64,000 nucleotides of DNA from Setophaga petechia (lineage: Eukaryota; Chordata; Aves; Passeriformes; Parulidae), in the NCBI GenBank assembly GCA_024362935.1, contig JANCRA010000019.1, forward strand, positions 7,002,501 to 7,066,500, in the 5' to 3' direction. Made by a program: the position numbers and the translations under genes. Shown here in pieces: positions 39,885 to 50,824 of the stretch. The notes beneath the pieces were generated by a model, which saw only the letters and a program-made list of their open reading frames with translations, did not search any database and was not told where the DNA came from. Every line of letters begins with the position of its first letter. The first letter of the stretch is position 1.

Positions 39885-42800
39885 CTTGAATTATCATGCA
39901 ACCTTTTCTAATTCTCACCCCCTCCTTCATGAACTCCTTCATTCTATTGCTGAATGAGGTTTGTTCATACTGAGTTTAACTTTCAACTGAAGTTTTCCTG
40001 GCTCTTCAGATTTTCTGTGCTCTCTGAGCTACATGCTGGGCCAGCAGGCAGATGCAGGGATGCTGAGAAGCAGCATACACTGCTTCCCATAAGGCTGTCC
40101 CAGGACATCAAGCCAGTCCCCAAAGATTGCCTCAAGGACACGGCCAAGCTGCAATCTTGGGCCTTAGCAATAAAATGTCACCGGGCAACTGCCCTGTCAG
40201 GCATACCATGTATTAATTGCAGGCTATATCTACCAAACTGGAGCCACACTGGAGCTATTTTCAAGCCACATATAGCTGAAAAATTTTGGCTTGGTGATTC
40301 TGAAGTGAGGCACATTGCATAAGCCATGCACGCTAATATGTGTGGGAGGAGATGTGAAATGGTGCATACATTAAATTCTGTTGTATTAGGGTGGTGCCTA
40401 TGATGAAATCTTGTCTGAGAATTACTGATACTACAGCGTCTCTCAAATTTAGGTTTTGGGTGCTAGATACAGCTTCATGCTGGCAGTTGAAAGAAAAGCC
40501 AATCTGGTTTATAAATTTATAGCAGTATTTCCATTGTCTTGCCTGTAGAATGATTTTGCAAACTCCTTTGTTTTCTTTCCTTTTCTGTTTTCTCCCCTCC
40601 CCCACACCCAACCCTGATAAAGATTTCAGTCACTAAAATTATGACAAGTCTTCCCAGAAACTGTTATGTCTCTTTCAGATTCAGATTTTGGCCTATAAAT
40701 AGAATAAAGGATGACATTGAACATAATGAAGAGTGCACATAACATCACGTATTTAATCTGGTAATGGTGCTCCAAAGGGGTAATTGAGGATTGGTAACAT
40801 GAATCATTTACAAAAGTGTTCTAAATTCTATGAATATTCTTATGGGCTCCATATAGAGTCAGTGTCAATTAACAGGGGCACCTGAGCTGCAAGACAAATG
40901 TGTTTGTAGGTATCTAGGACATGAGCATTCTTCAAGTTAAATCTTCCTCATTTAATGACTCCTAGATTGGGAGATAAGCTGTTCCTTGTGGGTAGCTATG
41001 CTGGGAAAGTATCTGCTATCATGTCTAGTAGTAAATCTGACTGATCAGCCATGGGAATCTGATTTGCTTGCTTATTTATTTATGAGTGCTGGACTCTTTA
41101 ACTCTAGATGAAGCTGATGTTCAGCCACTGTGAACACCAAGCTTAAATTAATACAGACAGTCTGAGCCTCACATGAGAAAGCTGAGGTTGTGTATTCAGT
41201 CCCAGACTGAATACCTGACATAGTTCAGGTCTCTTTACACTGTGTGTGGAGAGGTATAGGGAAGTAAAGTATGTGTGCACTCTGCATAGAAATTTCAGGT
41301 TTTCTTCTCAGAAAATATTTATATCTCTGCCTGGGAGGCTAAGCCCAAAATTCTTCTATGATTAAATGGTAAGAGCTCCTGTTGGCAAAGTTGTCAGATG
41401 TGTGTTAATATATGGTGCCCTGGTGGAGTTATTTAGGCTTTTGCTACTTACTAAACTGCAAAGGATTTGTTTCTCAGTGGTCAGATGTCATCTTTGATCC
41501 AAGAAGATTTAGCTTAAAGACCTTTTCCTCTGTTCTTTGGCAAGCAGTCGAATCCAGCTTTCTTTCATGGTCTTCTGAGAAACACATCAAGATTATCAGG
41601 ATTTCTAATGCTTCACATTTTTCCCTTGTATTTATTGAACCCCACAGATTCCAACTTGTTCTGCAAAAATGTATGAAGAGCTGGAACTTCATGTTGTGGT
41701 AGGAAACAAGTCAGCTTCAACTAAAGTATAAAAAATTGGCAATTAGGAGGTATTCCTTGCTAAAAAGCCTGTGGAAATTCTCCAAGGTTCTGTTTCCTGA
41801 TCAAAAGAGCAGAACTGAATGTATTAAATGGGATATGGGTATGGGATATGGTTTAGAGCACTACTTTTCTCAGAAATTTGGAAGAGGACTTCAAAATACC
41901 ATACCTTTTCCTCACCTGTCTTGTCTCTTGATGCAGTATTCTATTATTCCACAGTGTGTTTTGGTTTTCTTGAGGAAAAATGAAAAGTGGGGCAGTCCAT
42001 GGCCAGTGTACTTGACCTTACTACCTCTGCAGTATTCGAGTCTCCTCCTACCCAGGACTACTCCAGTCTGGCTGTCAAATTCCCCTTCTGCTCAGTGCCT
42101 TTCTGAAAGGGTTCAAATTCAGTGTCTCCATTTTAGCACATTTTAAGCAGCAGTTTTAGTTTTCAAATGCTTTCTTTCCCTTGTGAAGCCTTGTCCTTTT
42201 ACACTCTCATGTTTCACCTTCTAATCCTAGCAGTGTAAACTCTTTGTGTCCTGACTGTTTCGACTGTCCATCCACAGACTAAAATGTGATTGTATTTTAT
42301 TTAAATTACTTACTGTGTTCTTCCTGGAGGCCTTTGGAAAACATGGCTGGAAGCTTGGAAAAAGGAGTTGATCCAAAAGGCAGGCTGTAAAGGAAATAGA
42401 GAAATCCCTGTGAATATATGGTTACACACTGATTATCTTCTTCCATGTGTTTATTCCACAAAATCATCACATTATGTGAAATAGGGTTGGAATCATCTTC
42501 ATTGCCTTTAGAGGGTCTATAGAATCCTCTCTTCTAACCCACACATTAGAGGTGATGGGTGCAAATATAGGAAAAGTGTAGAAACCAGTGTATTTCCTTG
42601 GCTGGCATTATGTTTCTAGATAAATGAATGACTTAAAATTTCTGGGAGATGTAGCAAAGCTTATTTACAGCTCTATTGATTTTTGTTATCATGAGTGCCA
42701 TTATTGCCTTTCCGGCCTTAGATGAATGATCAGTAACTTACACAAATGAAAGCAGAGTATGTTTGTGCTCATGGAAGGAAGAGAGCTAGCGCAAGATGTA

Positions 42801-44098
42801 TGACCACTGAAAATTGAAATGAAATTTTTAAACATTTCTTATTAAAATTATATACCAAATTTGTAAGTTCAGCTATTGATGTAGATTCGGTAATTCATTT
42901 AAGCAGCAGAAAAGAAAATACAGTGTAAATAAATGAGGCAGGAGAGATGAGATGATATAAGCCTGGAGTGGGGTGTTAGGGACCTGAGATCTATTTCCAA
43001 CTCTGCCAGCATTTGGTCTGATGCCAGATAGTTTGAATTTTTTTCTCATTGCACTTTTTTTCTACCATATACAAGCCCTTGTGGACCATAGTTTATTTAA
43101 GACAGTTTTGAAAAATTGGTGAAATGGATCCCAGTTCCTGTCAGCATGAGTTATAATAATACAAAATTAAAACCCTACACCTATTACTCAAATTTATCTT
43201 ACACCACTAGATTAAGATGGAGAGATAGAGTTCTACAACAATTAATAAATACATATTACATATGGCAACCCCTCTAATTAATCTGGCACAATGTTCTTTA
43301 AATGTTTCCATTAAATCATTTTTAAAAGGGCTTATCAAGAAGCTGAATCTGCCAACTGTTTTAGGACTGCAGTAGTTCTGTCATTTAGTGTTAGCATTGT
43401 ACTCTTTTTCCAAATGCATCCCTGCACAAAGTTATCCAAATGTATTTATCTGCCTTGCATCTGAGAGGAGCCAATAGTTCACTGGTTAGAGAGGGAGCTC
43501 CTTCTGGACAAGCTACCTTCTTAAAATGAGATTTCCATGGTCTTAGCTTCTGTTCAAGTGAAAAGTTTATTTGTAAACCACAGGGTAAAAGAAAAACCAA
43601 AACCATTTCTGAGGAAGAAATGAACATGGGGGGAAAACCAAAATTAATCATACTTAAATATAGAAATAGCATGATCAAAAAAAAGCTACTGCAGAATAGA
43701 AATTAGTTGCTTAATTTAGAGTATAAAATGTATTTATATGATTTATGCTTGCTTAATTACTAAATGTGTAGATTATGAAAATTATAGCACATAAAATATA
43801 GGGAATGAAGATAATTTACCTGGAAAACCATGTACAATCAACTTGAAGCAATTCTTGTTTTGAATGGGCATTGGTATGAACTGATAAACAACAAAAGTTC
43901 TTTGAGACAAACACATGAGAAACCCTGTTATCTCCCTTTTTTTTCCCTTATTCCTGCTGCAGAATGTTTTGTTTCAGGCTTACAATGGATCTTGTAATTT
44001 TTAGAGCTAACTTTGATCACAGAGCTTAGATCCACTTGTCCACTCAGTGATTTGAACCCATGGGAAGCACAGTCATGCATTTTTCTTTCCAGGCAACA
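39885..44098. other. Non-coding stretch, no gene recognised
   Basis: Unique sequence. Open frames at 39954-40322 (122 codons), 41412-41702 and 41736-42146 (136 codons) are the longest here. They show no domain, no flanking splice pattern and no recognisable product. A short hairpin lies at 41192-41214. From about 42.8 to 43.8 kb the sequence is very AT-rich. Confidence 0.6.
41192..41214. repeat. Short perfect inverted repeat
   Basis: GTATTCAGTC (41192-41201) and GACTGAATAC (41205-41214) pair exactly around CCA. Confidence 0.85.
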
Positions 44099-44215
44099 CA
44101 ATCACAGAATTGAATCATGAAATCATTAAGATTGGAAAAGACTTTTAAGATCATGAAGTCAAACCTTTGGCCAGATTGATAGAAACAAGCACCCCAAATA
44201 CTTAATGTATCTTTC
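44099..44215 (-). mobile_element. CR1 LINE 3'-end fragment
   Basis: ATCACAGAATTGAATCATGA, AATCATTAAGATTGGAAAAG, ACTTTTAAGATCATGAAGTC and AAACC follow the reverse complement of the bird CR1 3' end (AATCATTAAGGTTGGAAAAG, ACCTTTAAGATCATCAAGTC, CAACC). The tail lies to the left, so the copy is on the minus strand. The right boundary is uncertain. Confidence 0.85.
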
Positions 44216-44354
44216 AAAAATCACACTTGGGTTAGATTTCTTGGAGTCACAGTTGGATTTGGAAGCTTTCCAGTTTTTAATTTATTTCAGTTAGTGGAGC
44301 CTTTTTCTGCTCCAACCCTCATAAAATTGTAGTGTTTATCCTTACATTTTTCTG

Positions 44355-44443
44355 TATAAGGAGACAGAGCTGTGGCAGCACCCTTGCTCACAATGACACA
44401 GCAAATGCAAATCTAAGACTCAACCCCAAGCCTGCTCCATTCC
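44355..44443 (+). mobile_element. MIR-like ancient SINE fragment
   Basis: CTTGCTCACAATGACACAGC is followed by AAATGCAAATCTAAGACTCA and ACCCCAAGCCT. This matches the order of the MIR 3' half (CTTGCCCAAGGTCACACAGC, then a GGGACTCGAACCCAGGCCT-type block). Divergence is high. It lies between two CR1 copies. Confidence 0.4.
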
Positions 44444-44778
44444 ATAGATAGTTGTAATTATTAAAATATGGCTTAACTAATGTGATTGGAAAAACAGTGT
44501 TATCGATGACTAAGCAGGAGAGTAGAAGTGTGGAGAATGAAGGGCCAACACAAGCATGCAGTGAAAGGAGGGAAGCCCCCACACAGAGGATGTGTTTGTT
44601 TAAATCTGAGTTGTAGGCAGGTTCCAGTAAAGCACATGCTCGAGGTTATGTGGTGCAGAACATTCAGGTGCTTGTGGGCAGACACTCTCCAAAATGCCTG
44701 TTGGCTTCTTCCAAAAGGGCAGTGTTCTGAATAAGCCCAGGACACCAATGCCATCAAGATGTAACACAAAATTACTAG

Positions 44779-44911
44779 AACTGTTCAAGGCCAGACTGGA
44801 TGGGGTCTGTGCAACCTGGTCCATTGGAAGTTGTCCCTGCCCATGGCAGGGGGGTTGGAACTAGATAGCTATTAAGGTTCCTCCCAACCCAAGCCACTCT
44901 ATGATTTTATA
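44779..44911 (+). mobile_element. CR1 LINE 3'-end fragment
   Basis: TGTTCAAGGCCAGACTGGAT, GGGGTCTGTGCAACCTGGTC, GTCCCTGCCCATGGCAGGGG, GGTTGGAACTAGATAG, GTTCCTCCCAACCCAAGCCA and CTCTATGATTTTAT follow the bird CR1 3' end in order. The tail is at the right, so the copy is on the plus strand. It is opposed to the copy at 44.1 kb. Confidence 0.92.
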
Positions 44912-47550
44912 AAAATTGGGACAGGTCAAGACACAAGTACAGTGCACCAAAAATGGCCCCTAAATAGGCAATAATTGATCACAAATGGAGTTAGCAATTA
45001 AGATGGACCCATGGAAAGAGAAAAGAAAAAATTTTTGAAAGGCATAGAAACACAGCATTAAACTCACACAGCTGCCTGGTGTTTCCATTCTGAGGCCAGC
45101 TTTCTCACATAAAACTTTGGAATGCAAATTGACAGAAGAATTCTGGGAAAGAAAAAAAAAAAGCACAGCAAAGTCAGGAAAAAAAAATCATGGGAAGATC
45201 AATGCTTTTGTTCTCCAAAAGGCTTCATTTAGTGTTTTGCTGGAAGAGAATGAGGCTTTGTTTTGGTCTCTCCCTAGTATGGTGTAATTTTAGTAAAATC
45301 ATAAATGTTCTCTTCACCAATTCAGAGTACTAGAAAATATGTCCAACGCTAGGTTATTGCTGTCTAGGCTATTTTACTAAAAATTTCATGCACAAGAATT
45401 TGCACTGGGTGCTAGGTTGTGATAAAACCAATTCTCAGTTATGGGTAACAAATAGGACAGGAGGATGCTTAAAACACTTTTTTTTTAATAGAAACCATTA
45501 AATCAGATATTTACTCATTTTCTCCTTGGAGGCTACTCAGAATTGTAGTGACTCACAACAGGATTATGCAATAAAGTACAGGGTGATATAAAAATGACAA
45601 AACTATAGATTGAACTGAGAGAGAACTATACCTTTGTTCTTTTGGAATCAATATGGTTTGGGGTCATGAGGCCTTTTGTGTTCATTCCTTATTGGAATTT
45701 TAAAAGGTGGGTCTGGGAAAACTGTAAAGTTACTACAGGCAACTTTGCAAAAAAGAAAAGAAATAAAAATTGGTGCATATGTCAATGAATGCCTTGAATG
45801 GTCTCTGTAATTAGCTGTGGCTGGCTGAGGGCAATCACTCCCCAGGTTACTGACTTCTGAACTCTTGGAGAGAAGCTGTGCCCTAAGCACTGCTGTCACA
45901 ATAAAGACAGGCTGGGAACTTGTGGGTTGCCTGCGAATCTGCTCTGACCTGCTTCTTTTCAACATCACAAACTGCCTCTTCCTCCTCTTGGCTCCTTATC
46001 TCGCCTTCTGCAAGTGTTAAGACAGATCTGTTGCTGCCTTACCTCATTTATCTAGGCTCTGCTCCTTTTTTGGGGTATTCTTTCCCATTAGAAGTTTTGT
46101 GAGCAGCAAGTTTTGGCCTGATGGCTGACTGTGTTCCTAAACTTGGTTTGTATACTGTGCCTATGGCCTTGACAGCCTCACTTTCTCATTGCATCAGTCA
46201 CTTTTTTTCCCTCATCTACTCTAGGCTTATTCTGCATTTTCCCCCCAATTTTTTTAACCGTACTTGGGACAATATCTCCAGCTGAACACTTCAGCAAGTG
46301 CCAAGCCAGGCAGGCTGTGGATTCCTCCATCTCCTACTGCACAGAAGGCACAACAGTATGTCATTAGAATGCATATTCTAATTACAACACATGTTATTAC
46401 AAGTCAATTACATGATATTACAAGTTAATATCCTTTTCCTATATATTGTTTTCCTCTATATGATACTTAAACCTCTAGCCCATAGCACAGATCAGATGAC
46501 AGTGATAGTGTGAAAGAAGATGGCTCCACTTTGCTAAAATTTCCATTCTGCATTAATAAGAAACTGATGATGGATAATTCTACCTCATTTCCAGAGATGC
46601 CTCTTCTCAGAGGGAACCTGGCATGTAGTTGAAAATATTTTATATATTTGAAGATGTTCCTGTGAATATTGCTTACAGGAAGATGCCTTCAGGACATTCA
46701 TGGTTGAGAGGAGATTATCTATGTTCTGTGTCTGTATCAGCTTTCTGAATGATCCTCACTCTTGCTTAGGCTCCCTTTTGGCTTTTTCAAGTGGCTTACA
46801 TGCTTTACACACTGAACTTGAAGCAGGCAGAGTCCCAGGGAAACACAAATGCTTTTGTTCCAGTAAAGTAACCTGCATACTTTTAGGGCTTACAGAATGT
46901 GAATATGAAATCTAAAAGTCTGCCAAAAATTCCAGGGAAGGCTTGGTCTGTTAATATAATATAAATCTTCTTTTTAAATATAGCAAATAACACAAGGAAA
47001 ATTGGAAATTACAAAAGTGGTGTGAAGAGAGGTATGCATTTCCCCTGTGCATTAAAGGGAGCTATATAGACACTCAGGAGTGTCTGCCTAGTAATATTTT
47101 CTTTTCTCTCTAAGTAATAGCAGTGGAAGAATTTACACTATAATAATAATAATAATTTTTAAAAAGTCTTATACTTACATAATTTACCATCAATACAGTC
47201 TGTTTTGCACTTGGTACATGGATTCTCATCCCACGGAATGTTCTAAGAACATACCTGAGAGAAGATCTTGATTTCCCTTGTCTTTTTTCTTATTTACTTT
47301 AGAAACACGTGTTTAATTTGAGCAAGTTGTTGATGATAAGAGTTAACTGGAGTAATGGAGTAACAGGTGATGGAGCTGTGAGCATTTGTCTCCAGGTGAG
47401 CATTTAATAACAGCCTCACAGTGCCCTAGTGTCACACAAACTGGTAACTGGCCTGAAGTAATTGCTCTTGGCTCTATTCCTCTTTCCTCACCCATGATGA
47501 AGGGGCACCTGTGTAGGATTCAAAGCAACCCCCTTGGCAAGGAGAAATGA
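44912..47550. other. Non-coding stretch, no gene recognised
   Basis: Unique sequence with a (TAA)5 microsatellite at 47139-47157. Three diverged ATTACAA units lie at 46381-46430. Open frames at 45648-45968, 45920-46102 and 46700-46915 are unrecognised. Confidence 0.6.
47139..47157. repeat. (TAA)5 microsatellite
   Basis: Five TAA units run into a T-run. Confidence 0.9.
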
Positions 47551-47911
47551 TGAGGAGGACTCCATTGATATCAGAAGGCTAATTAATTACTTTATTACAC
47601 TATATCACAATACATCTAAACTGAAGCTGCACAAGCACTCAACTCAGCCAGATCTCATGGCTGTTTCCTGACCGACAGGACACAGCTTGAAGAGATTGGT
47701 CAAGAAAACAAAACACAACCAGAATCCAATTACCAATTCCCTTCAGCTAAACAATCTTCCACAATGCATTCCACTTGTGCACAAACACAGGCGCAGCAAT
47801 TGAGATAAGAATTGTTTTTTCTTTCTCTGAGGTTCCTCGCTGTGATTCCCAGAAAATATCCTTGGGAAGTTGTGCCTTGCTTTTCTTTGTGAAGAGAAAT
47901 GTGGCCACACA
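47551..47911 (-). mobile_element. Degraded endogenous-retrovirus LTR, probably solo
   Basis: Read on the minus strand, the right-hand end of the element carries AATAAA (plus 47591-47596 is TTTATT). It then continues GCCTTCTGATATCAATGGAG and TCCTCCTCA, the form of a songbird ERV LTR 3' end as I remember it (GCCTTCTGAAATCAATGGAG, TCCTCACA). Farther on, the plus-strand order GAGATAAGAATTGTTTTTTC, TTTCTCTGAGGTTCCTCGCT, CCCAGAAAATATCCTTGGGA also fits that LTR type. The higher-coordinate boundary is uncertain and may lie to the right of 47911. No gag, pol or env sequence is seen next to it. The 8-base word GAGAAATG occurs at 47542-47549 and 47894-47901, but it is not placed as a normal target-site duplication. 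The family name is not certain. Confidence 0.55.
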
Positions 47912-49779
47912 CCTCCTTCCTCAGAAGGGAGTATGTTGCATCATCAATACCTGCCTGCTCCTTCTCTTCTGTGTCCCAGTTCCTGCTGGGTATGCTGTGG
48001 TTTGACCTGGACCATGGATTTCATTGTCCTGATTCCCTTTGTTGGATGGCTAACCAGGGCAGTGGCAGCAAGACTGGAGGGAATTGAACAGCACATCCTG
48101 CCCTAGAGATGTGCTGAAGAGGAAAAAGTGCTTATATCAGCAAAATCAGTGGCGTTGCCAAATATCTGGCTGCAGTTTATGAGTACAAGGAAGTCTAGCC
48201 GTGTGTGAGAAGGTAAGATTAGGCTCTAATTAAAAAACTGCAGGGGAATCATTGCACAACTCAATGTGCAACACCCATGAGAGGAAAAATCAAATTAGGA
48301 TGGAAAGGTTTTATTGAGGCAACTGAGACTGTATGTGACACGCTACTTAGACTGATCCTGCTGTGCAGGAGCCAGAGAAATTTTTTTAACATGAGAAACA
48401 TTGTGAGAGAGGGTGCAGGACTATCTGAAACTTGTGCCTTCTCTTCTCTGGTAGATTCCCCTATTTAAAAATGCCACAGTAATTGAAAGTACAACCAAAC
48501 GAGAATTTGTCATTTGGACACACTGAATGTCCAGGGGCAGGCAGATTGAGATTCAGTAGATTGGTGGGCATGGCATTCCACTGGGAGGTGGACACATGGG
48601 TTTGAGGTTTTACTCCAGGAAATATTTGTATACTTTATTTTTCATATAAATTTGAACCTTATATTTTGCAGGGAAAAATCTTTCAAACTGGTCTGAGTTG
48701 ATGATATTTTTCTTTTCATTGTGTAACATAAACCTCCTTAATATTACTGCCTAACTCCATATCTTAGTCTTTGATTGTAGATCATAGTACACCTTGTTTA
48801 CATTATCAGTCCATTACACGTCCTGAAGCAAAATTCAGGAAATGAAAACAAAACCTTTCAGTAAAATATATTTTGTAGACTTTGAGACATGGAGTTTCGG
48901 AAAGCTTTCAGAAGTAAAATAATAAAATATTTGTATTTTTATGTGATGCATTTAAGAAATACAGTATACAAAGGCAGTATTTTTAATCGTAAAAGTTCAG
49001 TTTCAGGAGTCAGTGGTTACTTTTTATTGCTCTAAAAGGCAGTAGCAAAACCCAGTCAAGAATTCTAATTTTTAAATTAGCATTATTAGAAGGCAAAGTA
49101 GCATCAAGGAGCTTGGTACACTTGGTTTTAGCTGGGGATGAATGAGAAAATCCTCTCAGAGCAGCCTCAGTGATGATCAGACCCTACCCTTCAGTGCCCA
49201 TGTCAGTGCCCTGCAGCTGGGTCACTGAAGGAAGAAAGCCTCTTGGTTTGCTGCTACACATGACCATGGTTCATACCATGCAGCTTTTCTAATAAGGGAG
49301 CTACTTGAATAACATTGAACGTCTCTAATAAATCAGTAAATGAAGAGAATGTTTATAACATTATCTCTTTAACTGGTCTCATTTAGTTTTCTCCTACACT
49401 TCTAAATGAAATGTTATTAAAATAAATGTAATTAATTTATGTTCCAGCCATTTAAAATTAGCTGCTTACCTAAAGACTATAGGAATATAACTGCTCTTTA
49501 ATGAGAGCATGGCTCAGGGTTTCATTAGGACTCTTAAAATAAGAGTGTAATTAGAGCACTAATAACAAAGTATGTGTTCCTCAGAAACTAAGAGAAGGCA
49601 CTTGTTGTCCATCTGTTTACACCAATGATATGGGCCCTCTTAAAGCTCTCTTTATGGTCTCTATCTTTTTCAGGCATGCCTGCTCAGGTCTGGGTTTGCT
49701 ACCTCAGATGCCATTGCTGTGCTAAGCTGGCTTTTGAGGTTATTATTCAGGACGTGAAGTTTCAGGATGCAGTTTCCTG
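47912..49779. other. Non-coding stretch, no gene recognised
   Basis: 47912-48110 may be more of the LTR element; it carries GCTGTGGTTTGACCTGG. The rest is unique AT-rich sequence. 49370-49560 is dense in TTAATTA/AATTAG words and is noted in the findings. No gene is recognised. Confidence 0.55.
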
Positions 49780-49803
49780 GATGATGATGATGATGATGAT
49801 GAT
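49780..49803. repeat. (GAT)8 microsatellite
   Basis: Eight perfect GAT units. They give a Met-run or Ser-run in the overlapping short open frames (49625-49928), which are not believable genes. Confidence 0.95.
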
Positions 49804-50660
49804 AATAGGTGTATTGGGTTCTTGGCCCTTTGGCACTGCTGTTGCCTCATGCTGGACCAGCTGCATTCTTCCTGCCAATCACAGGGCAATGAGAAGGCAC
49901 TGAGACAGCTGCTGCTTGTAAAAATCATATGAGACCTGAGTTCACTGTCAGTGCAGAGTCTGTACTTACATAATAGGAGAAAACAGTGCCGAGAGGGAAA
50001 ATTTAGGCCTCCCAGCTAATTGCTGGGTGATCTTAGCTTCTGTTAATCAGGAAACAAAACTAGGTGGGTATGGTGGTGTCTTCAGGTTTTAAAATATACC
50101 TTTGTCTATAGCAAGGCTAAGGGGCATTAGAAGCTTTTCTGTAATTCTAAGTTCCATAAAATTCAATTTATTTTTTTTAAACCATTATATCACTAAGTGT
50201 AAAGTGTGATGGAAGTAGAATCTATTAAGTATATGAATTCAGGTTCAGATAGAAATGGTACAAGGTCTATCACTAAGCAGAAGTTCTCCTGCCACCAACT
50301 GGTACACACCAATCTGAACAGACTGCTGCCAGCTCCACCTCAATCACAGGCATGCAGTGTATCAGGGAAAAGAGAGGTTGGGACTGGTTATGGTTACTCT
50401 ATGCAAAGGAAGGGGAGAGAACAAGGTTGCAGCCTGAATGCTCCTGAGGGAAAAACTATAGAGAAACAGGCCTGTCAGGATGGTCAGCATGGGTGAGCTT
50501 TCTGAGGCCCCCCTGTCCTATAGCAATTCCTTTGTGCTCAGTATGTTCAGACAATACATGAAGAGTGGAAGGATGTCATCAGACTGTGATGTGAGTGTAC
50601 CCAAAACACCACTGCCTTCCTGGGAGTCATGCAAAGAGAAGAACACCAGGGTTTGTTTTG
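49804..50660. other. Non-coding stretch, nothing recognised
   Basis: Unique sequence. The short open frames at 50206-50496 and 50480-50698 have no family resemblance. Confidence 0.6.
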
Positions 50661-50824
50661 AATCACAGAAGCATAGTATCAGTCACAGAATGCTTTGAGT
50701 TAGGAGAAATCTCAAGGATCATCTGGTTCCAACCCCACTGCCATGGGCAGGGACACCTTTCACAAGACCACTTTTCCTAAAGCCCTATGCAGCTTGTCCC
50801 TGAACACTTCTAGGGATGGGGTAT
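50661..50824 (-). mobile_element. CR1 LINE 3'-end fragment
   Basis: AATCACAGAAGCATAGTATC, GGATCATCTGGTTCCAACCC, CACTGCCATGGGCAGGGACA, CCTTTCACAAGACCA, CAGCTTGTCCCTGAACACTT and CTAGGGATGGGG are the reverse complement of the bird CR1 3' end, in order. The tail is at the left, so the copy is on the minus strand. It is the same region of CR1 as the plus-strand copy at 44.8 kb. Confidence 0.92.

Noticed and set aside
39954..40322. 122-codon plus-strand frame
   Set aside because: No domain or family recognised and no regulatory or splice context. Within chance expectation for a window this size.
41736..42146. 136-codon plus-strand frame
   Set aside because: It has a protein-like length but no motif. 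The adjoining frame at 41412-41702 is open on both strands, indicating low local stop density.
49625..49928. Frames with Met-run or Ser-run
   Set aside because: The runs are the (GAT)8 microsatellite translated in two directions.
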